Assembly: GCA_040397235.1 (NCBI GenBank)
Contig: JBBAWH010000001.1
Span: forward strand, 248,001-312,000
Direction of reading: 5' to 3'
Length of the DNA: 64,000 bases
Source of the DNA: Limnocylindrus sp040397235
Lineage (GTDB): Bacteria > Chloroflexota > Limnocylindria > Limnocylindrales > Limnocylindraceae
This document shows, piece after piece, positions 43,985 to 51,941 of the stretch (its first letter is position 1; each line of letters begins with the position of its first letter). The notes beneath the pieces are model-generated. The model was not told the origin of the DNA. It saw only the letters and a program-made list of their open reading frames with translations, and searched no databases. A program made the position numbers and the translations under genes.

Positions 43985-45010
43985 CTACTCAAATTGTCCG
44001 ATCACATCCACGAGAAGGTCCGCAAAACGAGCTGAGTCCACCCCTACGGCAACATCCACTGAGGCGGCGCGTCCGCGATCACGTAGCCGCTCGGGGAACC
44101 AATCCACCACTGTCCTGCCGCGCTGAAGATCAGCGAGCTCGATGTCAACAGCGGCGTGCACTACGGCAACGAGTTCAGGGTCCACCAGGTGCGCCACTGC
44201 AACCGCGTCATGGATTGCGCAGTAATTCCATCCATAACGCTCTTGGTAAAACACCTCAAAAAAGCCAAGCAGATCAGAGAAGACGCGTCCGGCTCGGTTG
44301 CCAGTCGCCTCAAGGCGCGCCCGCTCAGCGGCCCCCATCTTGGCAAGATGCGTCGCATCAAGGCCAACCATGGTGATCGGGATCCCGCTTGCGAATACGA
44401 CAGCGGCAGCATCTGGATCGACGTAGACGTTGAACTCTGCCGCGCTCGTAACGTTTCCTTCGCCGACCGCACCGCCCATCCATGAGATGTGCGAAACCTT
44501 CGAGATCAGCTCGGGGTGCGCTTGGATGAACAGCGCGATATTCGTGAGCGGCCCGAGCGGCGCCAAGACGACCGGCTCTGGCGAAGCGGCAAGGAGCGTT
44601 GCAATCAGATCGACCGCGCCAGCTTCGTGCACGTGGCCTGCGGGTTCTGGAAGGTCTGCCCCCTCGAGGCCCGACTCCCCGTGAACATACGCCGCCGTGA
44701 AGAGTGGTCGCACAAGCGGCACCGCAGCACCGGCCGCCACAGGCATATCGTGGGCGCCCAACAGCGCGAGTACCCGCCGGGTATTCAGGAAGGTGTTCGG
44801 CAGGGTTGAGTTCCCCGCAACTACCGTGACGCCAAGCAGATTCAGTTCAGGTCGCGCGATAGCGATAGCAATTGCCATTGCATCATCGTGCCCTGGGTCG
44901 CAATCAATGATGAGAGGGAGCGGCTTCGCACGAGTGCCGAGTGGAGCGCGACGTGGCGAGTTTGGATACGGCGTTGAGAGTGGCATTGGATTCGGCGTCA
45001 GTGGGCTCAC
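43985..45010 (-). CDS. inosine/uridine-preferring nucleoside hydrolase family protein
   Basis: A 341-residue N-ribohydrolase that splits nucleosides into base and ribose with calcium. The signature DCDPGHDDAMA (Asp36-Asp43) is intact. VVAGNSTLPNTFLNTRRVL, the NIALFIQ strand and HISWMGGA, GNVTSAAEFNVYVDPDAA follow, as does the late CAIHDAVAVAHLV loop. The start is the GTG at 45010: TATAGT lies exactly six bases upstream and no ribosome site exists, indicating a leaderless message; a later ATG (44986) is possible, and codons further upstream belong to tRNA-Val. Specific substrates (purine or pyrimidine nucleosides) are not decidable. Confidence 0.92.
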   Translation of the reverse strand: MSPLTPNPMPLSTPYPNSPRRAPLGTRAKPLPLIIDCDPGHDDAMAIAIAIARPELNLLGVTVVAGNSTLPNTFLNTRRVLALLGAHDMPVAAGAAVPLVRPLFTAAYVHGESGLEGADLPEPAGHVHEAGAVDLIATLLAASPEPVVLAPLGPLTNIALFIQAHPELISKVSHISWMGGAVGEGNVTSAAEFNVYVDPDAAAVVFASGIPITMVGLDATHLAKMGAAERARLEATGNRAGRVFSDLLGFFEVFYQERYGWNYCAIHDAVAVAHLVDPELVAVVHAAVDIELADLQRGRTVVDWFPERLRDRGRAASVDVAVGVDSARFADLLVDVIGQFE

Positions 45011-45016
45011 GCGCGG

Positions 45017-45022
45017 ACTATA
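45017..45022 (-). promoter_or_regulatory. -10 element for leaderless nucleoside hydrolase mRNA
   Basis: TATAGT, five of six matches to TATAAT, six bases before the GTG at 45010. It is the best-matching hexamer of the set and decides the start of this gene. It lies ten bases beyond the 3' end of tRNA-Val. Confidence 0.65.
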
Positions 45023-45031
45023 CAGCCTAGG

Positions 45032-45108
<77 letters not shown>

Positions 45109-45118
45109 TAGGGCGGAG

Positions 45119-45124
45119 ATTCTA
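45119..45124 (-). promoter_or_regulatory. candidate -10 element for tRNA-Val
   Basis: TAGAAT on the minus strand, ten bases before the mature tRNA 5' end, in the short gap after yggT. It is identical to the pcrA hexamer. Confidence 0.5.
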
Positions 45125-45130
45125 CTAGGT

Positions 45131-45385
45131 TCAGCCAGCCAGACTCCTGAGGATGAAGTTCTCGAGCAGGTTCAGCACGATCATCGTGACGAGCGGCGAC
45201 CAGTCCACGCCGCCGAATGTTGGCAGGATGCGCCGGGCTGGGGCGAGGATCGGCTCGCTCATGTCGTAGATGATTCGCGAGATCCGATAGTTGCCGGAGG
45301 GGTCGAACCAGGAGAGGAGTACGCGCCCCAGAATTACCCACCAAAGGGTCTGAAAAACGAGACCAACGATCGCTGACGTACTCAT
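45131..45385 (-). CDS. yggT: YggT family membrane protein
   Basis: An 84-residue membrane protein with two hydrophobic segments (residues ~5-25 and ~63-80). The family signature is clear: LLSWFDPSGNYRISRIIYDMSEPILAPARRILP, then GGVDWSPLVTMIVL. YggT/YlmG proteins sit downstream of ftsZ-yggS in many bacteria and affect membrane or division organisation; the molecular role is not established. The ATG at 45385 has TAGGCT six bases upstream and no ribosome site, so it may also be made from its own leaderless message that starts inside the yggS end. Confidence 0.93.
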   Translation of the reverse strand: MSTSAIVGLVFQTLWWVILGRVLLSWFDPSGNYRISRIIYDMSEPILAPARRILPTFGGVDWSPLVTMIVLNLLENFILRSLAG

Positions 45386-45391
45386 ACCTAC

Positions 45392-45397
45392 AGCCTA
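45392..45397 (-). promoter_or_regulatory. candidate -10 element for leaderless yggT mRNA
   Basis: TAGGCT, six bases before the yggT ATG; it overlaps the yggS stop codon region (45395-45397). Confidence 0.4.
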
Positions 45398-46099
45398 CCC
45401 GCGCGGCCCAAAGAGCGCGCTCCCCACCCGCACCTCGGTGGAGCCCTCGCTGATCGCGACCTCGAAGTCGCCGCTCATCCCCGCGGAGCGCAGTGGTCCA
45501 AGGTGTAAGCCGAGCGCCTGTGCGTCGGCGTCCACTTGTGCTGCAAGTGTTTGGAACTGGGCGAAGGTTGGGCGTGCCGCCTCCCCACCCGCCGTGAGCC
45601 TCCCCACCGTAAAGAGCCCGGCCAAGGTGACTGGAGCGCCTTTAACGGTTGCGGCGATGGCGGGAAGTGCCGCGCGCAGGCCCTCGGGCGTGAAGCCCGA
45701 CTTGGCCGGATCTTCGTCCACGTTCACCTGGAGTGCGATCTTGATCGGTTTGGCTCTCTCGGTGGCGAGTGCGGCGATGCGCTCGAGCAGGTCAACGCTG
45801 CCCACGGTGGCGATGCGGTCCGCAGCCTCCATCGCGCGTCGCGCCTTGTTGGACTGCAGCGGGCCGATCAGCACCCAGGTGAGGTTCGCCGTGGGTCGCA
45901 GAGCCGCAACGGCGGCGCGCTTCGCTTCGAGCTCTTGCACGCGGTTCTCACCGAAGAGGGTGCATCCAGCGTCTACGACAACCGCGATCTGTTCGGCGGC
46001 CACACCCTTCGTGACCACCATGAGTTCGGCGGGGCCAGCGGCGCGCACGCGCGCTAATAGCTCGCGATAGCGGGTGGTGAGATCAGCGGCGCTTAGCAT
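45395..46099 (-). CDS. yggS: YggS family pyridoxal phosphate homeostasis protein
   Basis: A 234-residue PLP-binding protein of the YggS/PROSC family that buffers free PLP and has no known catalytic activity. The PLP lysine is Lys31 in LMVVTKG, followed by GENRVQELEAKR, NLTWVLIGPLQSNKAR, ALQVNVDEDPAKSGF and the phosphate site with SAGMSGDFEVAISEGSTEVRVGSALFG. The ATG at 46099 has TAACCT six bases upstream. It lies between ftsZ and yggT, the common order, but sepF, often between yggS and yggT, is absent. Confidence 0.95.
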   Translation of the reverse strand: MLSAADLTTRYRELLARVRAAGPAELMVVTKGVAAEQIAVVVDAGCTLFGENRVQELEAKRAAVAALRPTANLTWVLIGPLQSNKARRAMEAADRIATVGSVDLLERIAALATERAKPIKIALQVNVDEDPAKSGFTPEGLRAALPAIAATVKGAPVTLAGLFTVGRLTAGGEAARPTFAQFQTLAAQVDADAQALGLHLGPLRSAGMSGDFEVAISEGSTEVRVGSALFGPRG

Positions 46100-46105
46100 C
46101 GCCTG

Positions 46106-46111
46106 AGGTTA
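46106..46111 (-). promoter_or_regulatory. candidate -10 element for leaderless yggS mRNA
   Basis: TAACCT, six bases before the yggS ATG, within the 22-base gap after the ftsZ stop. Confidence 0.4.
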
Positions 46112-46121
46112 CCCCCAGCAA

Positions 46122-47333
46122 CTAGGAGATGCGGTTGCGCGGACGCAGGAAGGCTGGGATATCGAGATCGCTTAAGTCGACCTCTTCTGGCTGCGGAGCG
46201 ACTGGCAGAGGTGCCTGGTCGGCCTCGTCACGGCCAACTGGGGTCAACTCAGGTGTGGGGGTGTAGGTGAGGCTCCCCGTCGGAGCCTCCTGCACGGCGA
46301 CGCCATCGTCACGCAGGCTCCATGCGCCACTATCGGTCGCTCGGTATGGGGCGCGTGGGCTGGAGGTCGAACCCTGTCGATCCGCTGAGAAGCCGGTGGC
46401 AATCACGGTGATCTGAATCTCATCGCCGAGCGACTCGTCGAGCGAGGTGCCGAAGATGATGTTCGCCTCGTCGTCTGCGCGTGCGGTTATGTGGTTGATC
46501 GCCTCGTTCACCTCATGGAGTGTGACGGTGGCCGAAGCGGCGACGTTGATCAGCACGCCTGTAGCGCCCTGGATGTCGACCTCGAGGAGTGGTGAGGCAA
46601 TCGCGATCTCGGCTGCGGAGGTGGCACGGTTCTCGCCACTGGCGCGACCGATCCCCATCAGGGCGGAGCCAGCGTCGCGCATGATCGAACGCACGTCAGC
46701 GAAGTCGAGGTTGATGATGCCAGGCACCGTGATGACATCGCTGACGCCCTTGACCGCCTGGCGCAGCACGTCGTCGGCGATGCGGAACGAGTCTTCCATA
46801 GAGGTCTGGCGGCTCACGACACTCAGGAGTCGCTCGTTAGGAATAACGATGAGGGTGTCGACATGCTTGCGCAGTTCGATCACGGCAGCCTCGGCTACCG
46901 CAGCCCGTCGCTTCCCCTCAAAGACGAACGGCTTGGTGACGATGCCGATCGTGAGGGCGCCAATCTCCTTGGCGATCTTCGCAATGACAGGGGCAGCGCC
47001 CGAGCCAGTGCCGCCACCCATGCCAGCGGTCACAAAGACGAGGTCGGAGCCCTCAAGGGCGGCGCGCAGATTTTCGATATCTTCCTGGGCGGCACGCTCA
47101 CCCACGGCAGAGTCACCGCCGGCGCCGAGGCCGCGAGAGATCCCGTCACCAATGCGGATGCGGGTTGGGGCATGGGACTTCACCAACGCCTGGGCATCGG
47201 TATTCACGGCGATGAACTCCACGCCGAGGAGCTCGGCGCGAATCATGCGGTTGACGGCGTTGGACCCTGCGCCGCCGACACCGACGACGCGAATGAGCGC
47301 GAAATTCTCGGTTTGCGCTGCCATCGACTCCAT
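46122..47333 (-). CDS. ftsZ: cell division protein FtsZ
   Basis: The tubulin-like GTPase that forms the division ring. It has 403 residues. The GTPase core is complete: VVGVGGAGSNAVNRM, the tubulin signature GMGGGTGSGAAP (~103-114), NERLL, and the T7 loop NLDFADVR with the Asp that completes the next subunit's active site. A Pro/Ala/Glu-rich linker (~320-385) leads to the C-terminal peptide DLDIPAFLRPRNRIS, which binds FtsA. Two starts are possible, ATG 47333 and ATG 47324; a GGAGGGC lies just before the first. The 120-base gap before it is the largest in the cluster and holds a candidate separate promoter. Confidence 0.98.
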   Translation of the reverse strand: MESMAAQTENFALIRVVGVGGAGSNAVNRMIRAELLGVEFIAVNTDAQALVKSHAPTRIRIGDGISRGLGAGGDSAVGERAAQEDIENLRAALEGSDLVFVTAGMGGGTGSGAAPVIAKIAKEIGALTIGIVTKPFVFEGKRRAAVAEAAVIELRKHVDTLIVIPNERLLSVVSRQTSMEDSFRIADDVLRQAVKGVSDVITVPGIINLDFADVRSIMRDAGSALMGIGRASGENRATSAAEIAIASPLLEVDIQGATGVLINVAASATVTLHEVNEAINHITARADDEANIIFGTSLDESLGDEIQITVIATGFSADRQGSTSSPRAPYRATDSGAWSLRDDGVAVQEAPTGSLTYTPTPELTPVGRDEADQAPLPVAPQPEEVDLSDLDIPAFLRPRNRIS

Positions 47334-47369
47334 GCCCTCCGAACCTGTTGCCTCGACTCTGCGCCGCCC

Positions 47370-47381
47370 GGGGCTAGCCCC
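47370..47381. repeat. 12-base palindrome upstream of ftsZ
   Basis: GGGGCTAGCCCC, a perfect palindrome located between the candidate ftsZ -10 and the ftsZ start. It may be a regulator site or a stem in the leader; there is no T-run. Confidence 0.35.
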
Positions 47382-47413
47382 GTTTAGACGACGCCCTCCC
47401 GTCGATCCCGCGC

Positions 47414-47419
47414 AGTGTA
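47414..47419 (-). promoter_or_regulatory. candidate extended -10 for ftsZ
   Basis: TACACT preceded by TG at the extended -10 position (TGCTACACT), on the minus strand in the ftsA-ftsZ gap. It would give a leader of about 75 bases, with the palindrome inside it. Confidence 0.45.
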
Positions 47420-47453
47420 GCAGCGCCCCGCCCGCTATTCGCGGCGGGTTGGG

Positions 47454-48695
47454 TTACCCCCGAATACGACCGAAGAGGTTGCGCACCCCCCCGAAGAGGC
47501 GCCCTACGAATCCTGCTTCTGGCTCCTCGGCGATCCCCGCCTCATCCAGGCCGCGAGCGACCCAAGAGAAGAGGCCGAGCACGGCCGCCTGGCCAGGCCC
47601 ACGGAACTCGTCGAGGATCCCCAAAATTGGCCCAGTTGGCGATGCAACGCGAACCGGCGCCTTCAGGATCTCACGTCCAAGCGCCTCGACGCCTTGAAGC
47701 AGCGCCCCACCGCCGGTCAAGACAACGCCTGCGCTGGTCACCTCTGGGCCCGCCTTGGCGATCACGCCAGCGATCAGTTCAAAGATCTCGCTCATACGTG
47801 GCTCAATGATGCGAGCGAGCTCGAGTCGGCCAATGCGCCGACCAGCTGGCTCATCGGGAACGTTGTACTGCTCCGCGTCACTGGCGGTGCGCGGGTCGCA
47901 GGTGCCGTAGGTCATCTTCAGCTCTTCGGCGGCAAGGAGGCTTGTCTTGAGCCCGATCGCCACGTCACGAGTAATGAAGGCGCCGCCGATTGGCAGGACC
48001 GCCGTATAGACGACCGCATTCTGGTGGAAGATCGCGATATCGCAGGTCTCTGCCCCGACATCAACCAGGACTGTTCCGAGTTCACGCTCGGTCTCAGTGA
48101 GCGTCAGCTCGGCAGCGGCGAGCGACGCTGGAACGTAATCGTCGACCGCGATGCCAGCAGCCTGCACGCACTTCTCAAGATTCTGCACGGCGGTGCTGCC
48201 GGCGGTGATGAGGTGCGCGCGAGCCTCGAGTCGGTAGGCGATCATGCCCCGTGGCTGCTGGATCCCCTCCTGGCCATCCACGATGTACGACGAGGGAAGC
48301 ACATTGAGCAACATGCGCGAGTTCGGTACCTCGATCGCACGGCAGACCTCAAGGACGCGATCCACGTCGTCATCGCGAATCTCACGATCGGGATTGGCGA
48401 CGGCTACCTGGCCGCTCGTGTTCACCCCCAGCACATGGTTCCCGGAGATGGTGATCGTGGCGTGCTCAATGTGATAACCGGAGAGGCGCTCAGCGGCATC
48501 AACGGCGGCGCGGATTGCGGCGCCCGTCTTCTCGATGTCGGTGACAACACCCTTGCGCATCCCTTGGTTCGGGTAGGTCCCCTTACCAATGACGCTGATG
48601 GAGCCATTCTCGCCACCAATGTGCGCAATGGCGCATGAAACCTTCGAGGTGCCGATATCAATCGCGGCGATCGTTGTGTAGCGCTCTTCTGCCAT
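47454..48695 (-). CDS. ftsA: cell division protein FtsA
   Basis: An actin-like ATPase that anchors FtsZ to the membrane, 413 residues. The opening IAAIDIGTSKVSCAIAHIG is phosphate-1, followed by ITISGNHVLGVNTSG (the 1C subdomain), VLVDVGAETCDIAIFHQNAVVY (phosphate-2) and AGVVLTGGGALLQGVEAL (adenosine loop). The C terminus RLFGGVRNLFGRIRG fits an amphipathic membrane-targeting helix. The ATG at 48695 has a GGAGGGGG ribosome site. An ftsA next to ftsZ speaks against an actinobacterial origin. Confidence 0.96.
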   Translation of the reverse strand: MAEERYTTIAAIDIGTSKVSCAIAHIGGENGSISVIGKGTYPNQGMRKGVVTDIEKTGAAIRAAVDAAERLSGYHIEHATITISGNHVLGVNTSGQVAVANPDREIRDDDVDRVLEVCRAIEVPNSRMLLNVLPSSYIVDGQEGIQQPRGMIAYRLEARAHLITAGSTAVQNLEKCVQAAGIAVDDYVPASLAAAELTLTETERELGTVLVDVGAETCDIAIFHQNAVVYTAVLPIGGAFITRDVAIGLKTSLLAAEELKMTYGTCDPRTASDAEQYNVPDEPAGRRIGRLELARIIEPRMSEIFELIAGVIAKAGPEVTSAGVVLTGGGALLQGVEALGREILKAPVRVASPTGPILGILDEFRGPGQAAVLGLFSWVARGLDEAGIAEEPEAGFVGRLFGGVRNLFGRIRG

Positions 48696-48775
48696 TTAGT
48701 TGCCCCCTCCACTCTGTGCGCTCATCTTGCGCATCATACCCCTGCTCACCCGAACGCCACGCCCTTTCTGCACCA

Positions 48776-49864
48776 TCACGGGCTCACCGTGGGGGCTGCG
48801 GGGCTTGGCGATGGATCAGAGGGAGCCGGGCTAGTGCTGGGGCTGGGACTTGGACCCACGGATGGTGGTGGCGGTCGCACACCCTTCGCCGTGTAGGTGC
48901 CAGCCTGGTCGTCGGCGAGGATGACCCAACCGATCCGCGTCTCCCGTCCGGCGAGCAGGCTGCGCAAGAGGCGGACCTGGCCCGGGATCATGCTCGTTGG
49001 GCGAATGGTGGCGGAGTAGATGCCGAAGACTGAATGCCACTCGATCGATGGCCCGGTGGCCACCACGACGAAGCCGAAATCGCTGAGGAGGCGGAGGGTC
49101 AGGGTGGTGGCGCCGGTGCCGAAGTCCTCTGGCGTCAGGGAGGCCAGGCGCGTGGCCACATCGAGCTCGGTTGCCGTGAGTTGCCGAACTGTAAGGAGTG
49201 GGCTTGGCACGCGATCGTCGTAAAGGAGGGGGGCTGCCGCAAGTGCGGCTGCCGCCGTCGGCGCCAGATCGAGCGTGTCGATGTTGCCAAGAAGTTCGCC
49301 ACTCTCGGTGACGGCATAGGCCAGGTCGCCAATCTGCCAGCGCAGTAGAAGCGACTTCTCGCGCACTCGAATCTGAATCCCATCGGGAAGCCCAGCGCTG
49401 ACCCGCACAGAGGCGACGAGCGGTAGCGCTGCCACCGCCTCCTCTGCGGCGCGGAGGTTCACGCCGAGGAGGCTGCTGCCGATCGGAATGTTTGCAGCCG
49501 CGATCACCGCATCGGGATCAAGGAGTAGGGCGCCGACGACTGAGATGTTGCCGACCGTCGTGAGGCTGGCGCGCGCAGCCACCGGAGGTAGGAGGAACGC
49601 CGCCACCAAGAGTGCGCCGAGGGCAATCGGGCGCAGCCGAGCCGCCGCTCCAGGGGTGAGACGTGGACCTCGCCCCGACGTCGCGCCAGGCTCTTCGTTC
49701 GGGTGCTGATTCGCGGAGCCTCTGACTGGCGTCACGCCAGCGCGCCGACGGCTTCCGCCAAGCCCAGGGCGTACGCCGAGCGGCGCCTCACCCGGGGCGA
49801 ATGGTCGTGCGCCTGCACCGCGATGCTGCCCGCGATCCCCTGTCGATGATCTGCGATCGCTCAT
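48776..49864 (-). CDS. ftsQ: cell division protein FtsQ/DivIB
   Basis: A bitopic division protein of 362 residues linking FtsL/FtsB and the cell-wall synthase. Residues 1-78 form a long Gly/Arg/Pro-rich cytoplasmic tail. One membrane helix is near 79-99 (IALGALLVAAFLLPPVAARA). The POTRA domain (~102-170) is recognised by ISVVGALLLDPDAVIAAANIPIGSSLL and LPLVASVRVSAGLPDGIQIRVREK. The FtsQ domain follows, and the protein ends in a Pro/Ser-rich tail of about 30 residues. It overlaps ddl by four bases. Confidence 0.92.
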   Translation of the reverse strand: MSDRRSSTGDRGQHRGAGARPFAPGEAPLGVRPGLGGSRRRAGVTPVRGSANQHPNEEPGATSGRGPRLTPGAAARLRPIALGALLVAAFLLPPVAARASLTTVGNISVVGALLLDPDAVIAAANIPIGSSLLGVNLRAAEEAVAALPLVASVRVSAGLPDGIQIRVREKSLLLRWQIGDLAYAVTESGELLGNIDTLDLAPTAAAALAAAPLLYDDRVPSPLLTVRQLTATELDVATRLASLTPEDFGTGATTLTLRLLSDFGFVVVATGPSIEWHSVFGIYSATIRPTSMIPGQVRLLRSLLAGRETRIGWVILADDQAGTYTAKGVRPPPPSVGPSPSPSTSPAPSDPSPSPAAPTVSP

Positions 49865-50985
49865 TGCGCGCTACGCGACGCAGGACGCGCCGCCGCTGCA
49901 GCGACAAGCTCAACGCACAGCTCCGTAAAGCTCGAGCCGCCCGACATCACTAGTGCGGGGAAGAGCGAGATCGGCGTGAAGCCAGGGAAGGTATTCACCT
50001 CTGAGAGGTACCAGTGGCCGGCGCGTTCGCCGCTCCGCGCCATCAAGAAGTCCATGCGTGCGAGGCCACGACTCTGGGCGGCGGTGAAGAGCGCAACGGC
50101 GGCGGCGCGCATCTCATCTGCCAGAGCCGGTGGCAGGTCGCTTGACGTCGTGGTGCGCGAGACGCCCGGCGCGTACTTGGCGTCGTAATCGTAAAACTCA
50201 CGGCCGGGAAACACCTCGCCAGGGCCGAATGCCTGCACCGATCCGTTCGTGCGCTCGAGAACAGCAACCTCCAGCTCGCGGGCGCGCTCAAGATAAGGCT
50301 CAAGCATCGCGCGATCGCCAAAGCGCAACGCCTCGTCAACCGCATCTGCCCAATCGGCTGACGTGTGCGCGATCTTCATGCCGATAGACGATCCGTGCGC
50401 TGCGGGCTTGCCGATCAGTGCGCCCGTCGACGTGTGCTCGTTGGCAAATGCGGCGATGGTACGAAGGAGACCCTCGCGGTCTGACGACCACTCGCCTTGT
50501 GTGATGACGAGCTCGGGGAGCGTCGCTACTCCGCCTTTGCGCGCGAGCGCCTTGAAGCGCGGTTTGTCCATGCCGAGGGCGGCGACTGCGGGGGTGTCAC
50601 CGACATAGTTCAGCCCGGCCGCCGCAGCCGCTGCGGCGATCGTGCCATCTTCATCGCCCGGTCCATGCAGCGCAGGGACGACGATCGTTGCTGGTGCCGA
50701 TGCGGCAACGCTTTGGAGATAGGTATCGAGCGCCATGGGCTGTGTGCCACGGAGCGCTGGCGCGGTGAGATCCGTGTATGCGCCGCCAGGGAGATCGCCG
50801 CGGCGGTGTGCCGCTGGCAACGGTCGAAGCGAACCATCTCGTGCGATATGTGCCTGCGTTACGTGCAGCCCTGCATCGAGCAGCGCAGCGGCGATGGCGG
50901 TGCCAGAGATCGTGGAGATATCTGACTCCGCGCTCCTCCCGCCGAAGAGCACGAGGACTGGTGGGAGTGCGCTGTGCCCACTCAC
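49861..50985 (-). CDS. ddl: D-alanine--D-alanine ligase
   Basis: An ATP-grasp enzyme making D-Ala-D-Ala for peptidoglycan, 374 residues. The N-terminal LVLFGGRSAESDISTISG corresponds to the usual GGxSxEHEVS with a Glu contacting the first D-Ala. Further on are LHGPGDEDGTIAAAAAAAGLNYVG, KPAAHGSSIGM, LEVAVLER, the YDYDAKY block and ARMDFLM ... YLSEVNTFPGFTPIS with the metal ligands Glu and Asn. It lies between murB and ftsQ with four-base overlaps, the normal place in dcw clusters. Confidence 0.95.
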   Translation of the reverse strand: MSGHSALPPVLVLFGGRSAESDISTISGTAIAAALLDAGLHVTQAHIARDGSLRPLPAAHRRGDLPGGAYTDLTAPALRGTQPMALDTYLQSVAASAPATIVVPALHGPGDEDGTIAAAAAAAGLNYVGDTPAVAALGMDKPRFKALARKGGVATLPELVITQGEWSSDREGLLRTIAAFANEHTSTGALIGKPAAHGSSIGMKIAHTSADWADAVDEALRFGDRAMLEPYLERARELEVAVLERTNGSVQAFGPGEVFPGREFYDYDAKYAPGVSRTTTSSDLPPALADEMRAAAVALFTAAQSRGLARMDFLMARSGERAGHWYLSEVNTFPGFTPISLFPALVMSGGSSFTELCVELVAAAAARPASRSAQ

Positions 50986-51941
50986 GCGGCGGACTCCCCG
51001 ATGAAGGCGATCTCAGTGGCGAGGATGATCCCGCTCTGCGTAAGGACCGCATCGCGGCAGGTGTCGTGGAGCGCGCGGATCTCCGCTGCGGTTGCTCCCC
51101 CACGATTGAGGATCCAGTTGGCGTGCATCTCGGAGACCTCTGCGCCGCCCACGCGCACCCCCTTCATACCCGCAGCCTCAATGAGAGCGCCCGCGCTCAG
51201 CTCGCCTGGGGGATTGCGAAAGACGCTGCCAGCGCTCGGAATGCCGAGCGGCTGATGCTCGCGACGCCAGCGGCGAATCTCCTCAAGATGCGACTTGATC
51301 AGCTCTGGCTCGCCTGGTGTCAGGGTGACCCTCGCCCCCAGAATCACCTCGCTGCCCCCCTCTGGTCGCTTGAATCGCGACTCGCGGTAGCTGAACGCGG
51401 CGTCGGCGATAGAGATCTCTGACTCGGAGCCATCCGCGCGGAGGAGCGTGATGGAGGTGGTGATCGCGGCCATCTCGCCGCCGTGCGCTCCAGCATTTGC
51501 CCAGATTGCGCCACCGATATTCCCCGGAATGGCGAGGGCGAACTCAAGCCCGGTGAGCCCCGCCTCGGCGGCAATCGTCGACGCCTTCGCCATGGGGACC
51601 CCTGAATCGAAGGAGATCGTTCCCGCAACACGATCGACGTCGTACCCCGCGCTGCGATTGAGGGCAACGATGCCACGAATGCCATAGTCCCCCACCACCA
51701 CATTGCTGCCGCGCCCAAGGATGCGCAGTGGCCAGCCGCGTGACGCAGCGAGGCGAACCAGCCCACGCAGGGCGAAGCGATCGCGAATGGTGACCATGAG
51801 GTCGGCCGGCCCACCGACACGCATCGTGGTGTGTTCGGCGAGTGGCTCGTTGCGCAGCACCTTCAAGCTGAGTCGGCGCTCCAGTTCGCGAGCGGCAACC
51901 TCGGCATCGGCCCACGGCTGATGCGTGTGCACCTCGCTCAT
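50982..51941 (-). CDS. murB: UDP-N-acetylmuramate dehydrogenase
   Basis: A FAD enzyme that reduces UDP-GlcNAc-enolpyruvate to UDP-MurNAc with NADPH, 319 residues. The FAD part shows TTMRVGGPADL, LGRGSNVVVGDYGIRGIVALN and FALAIPGNIGGAIWANAGAHGG. The catalytic Ser is in SAGSVFRNP and the Glu in ILATEIAFIG. There is no Tyr insertion, so it is a type II MurB. It directly follows murG by a four-base overlap, with no murC between them. Confidence 0.96.
   Translation of the reverse strand: MSEVHTHQPWADAEVAARELERRLSLKVLRNEPLAEHTTMRVGGPADLMVTIRDRFALRGLVRLAASRGWPLRILGRGSNVVVGDYGIRGIVALNRSAGYDVDRVAGTISFDSGVPMAKASTIAAEAGLTGLEFALAIPGNIGGAIWANAGAHGGEMAAITTSITLLRADGSESEISIADAAFSYRESRFKRPEGGSEVILGARVTLTPGEPELIKSHLEEIRRWRREHQPLGIPSAGSVFRNPPGELSAGALIEAAGMKGVRVGGAEVSEMHANWILNRGGATAAEIRALHDTCRDAVLTQSGIILATEIAFIGESAA

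Noticed and set aside
47428..47453. GC-rich inverted sequence after ftsA as a terminator
   Set aside because: The stem is only about five pairs and no T-run follows.
46447..47697. Plus-strand frame of 416 codons over ftsZ and ftsA
   Set aside because: Antisense to both genes and across their non-coding gap; composition only mirrors the complementary codons.
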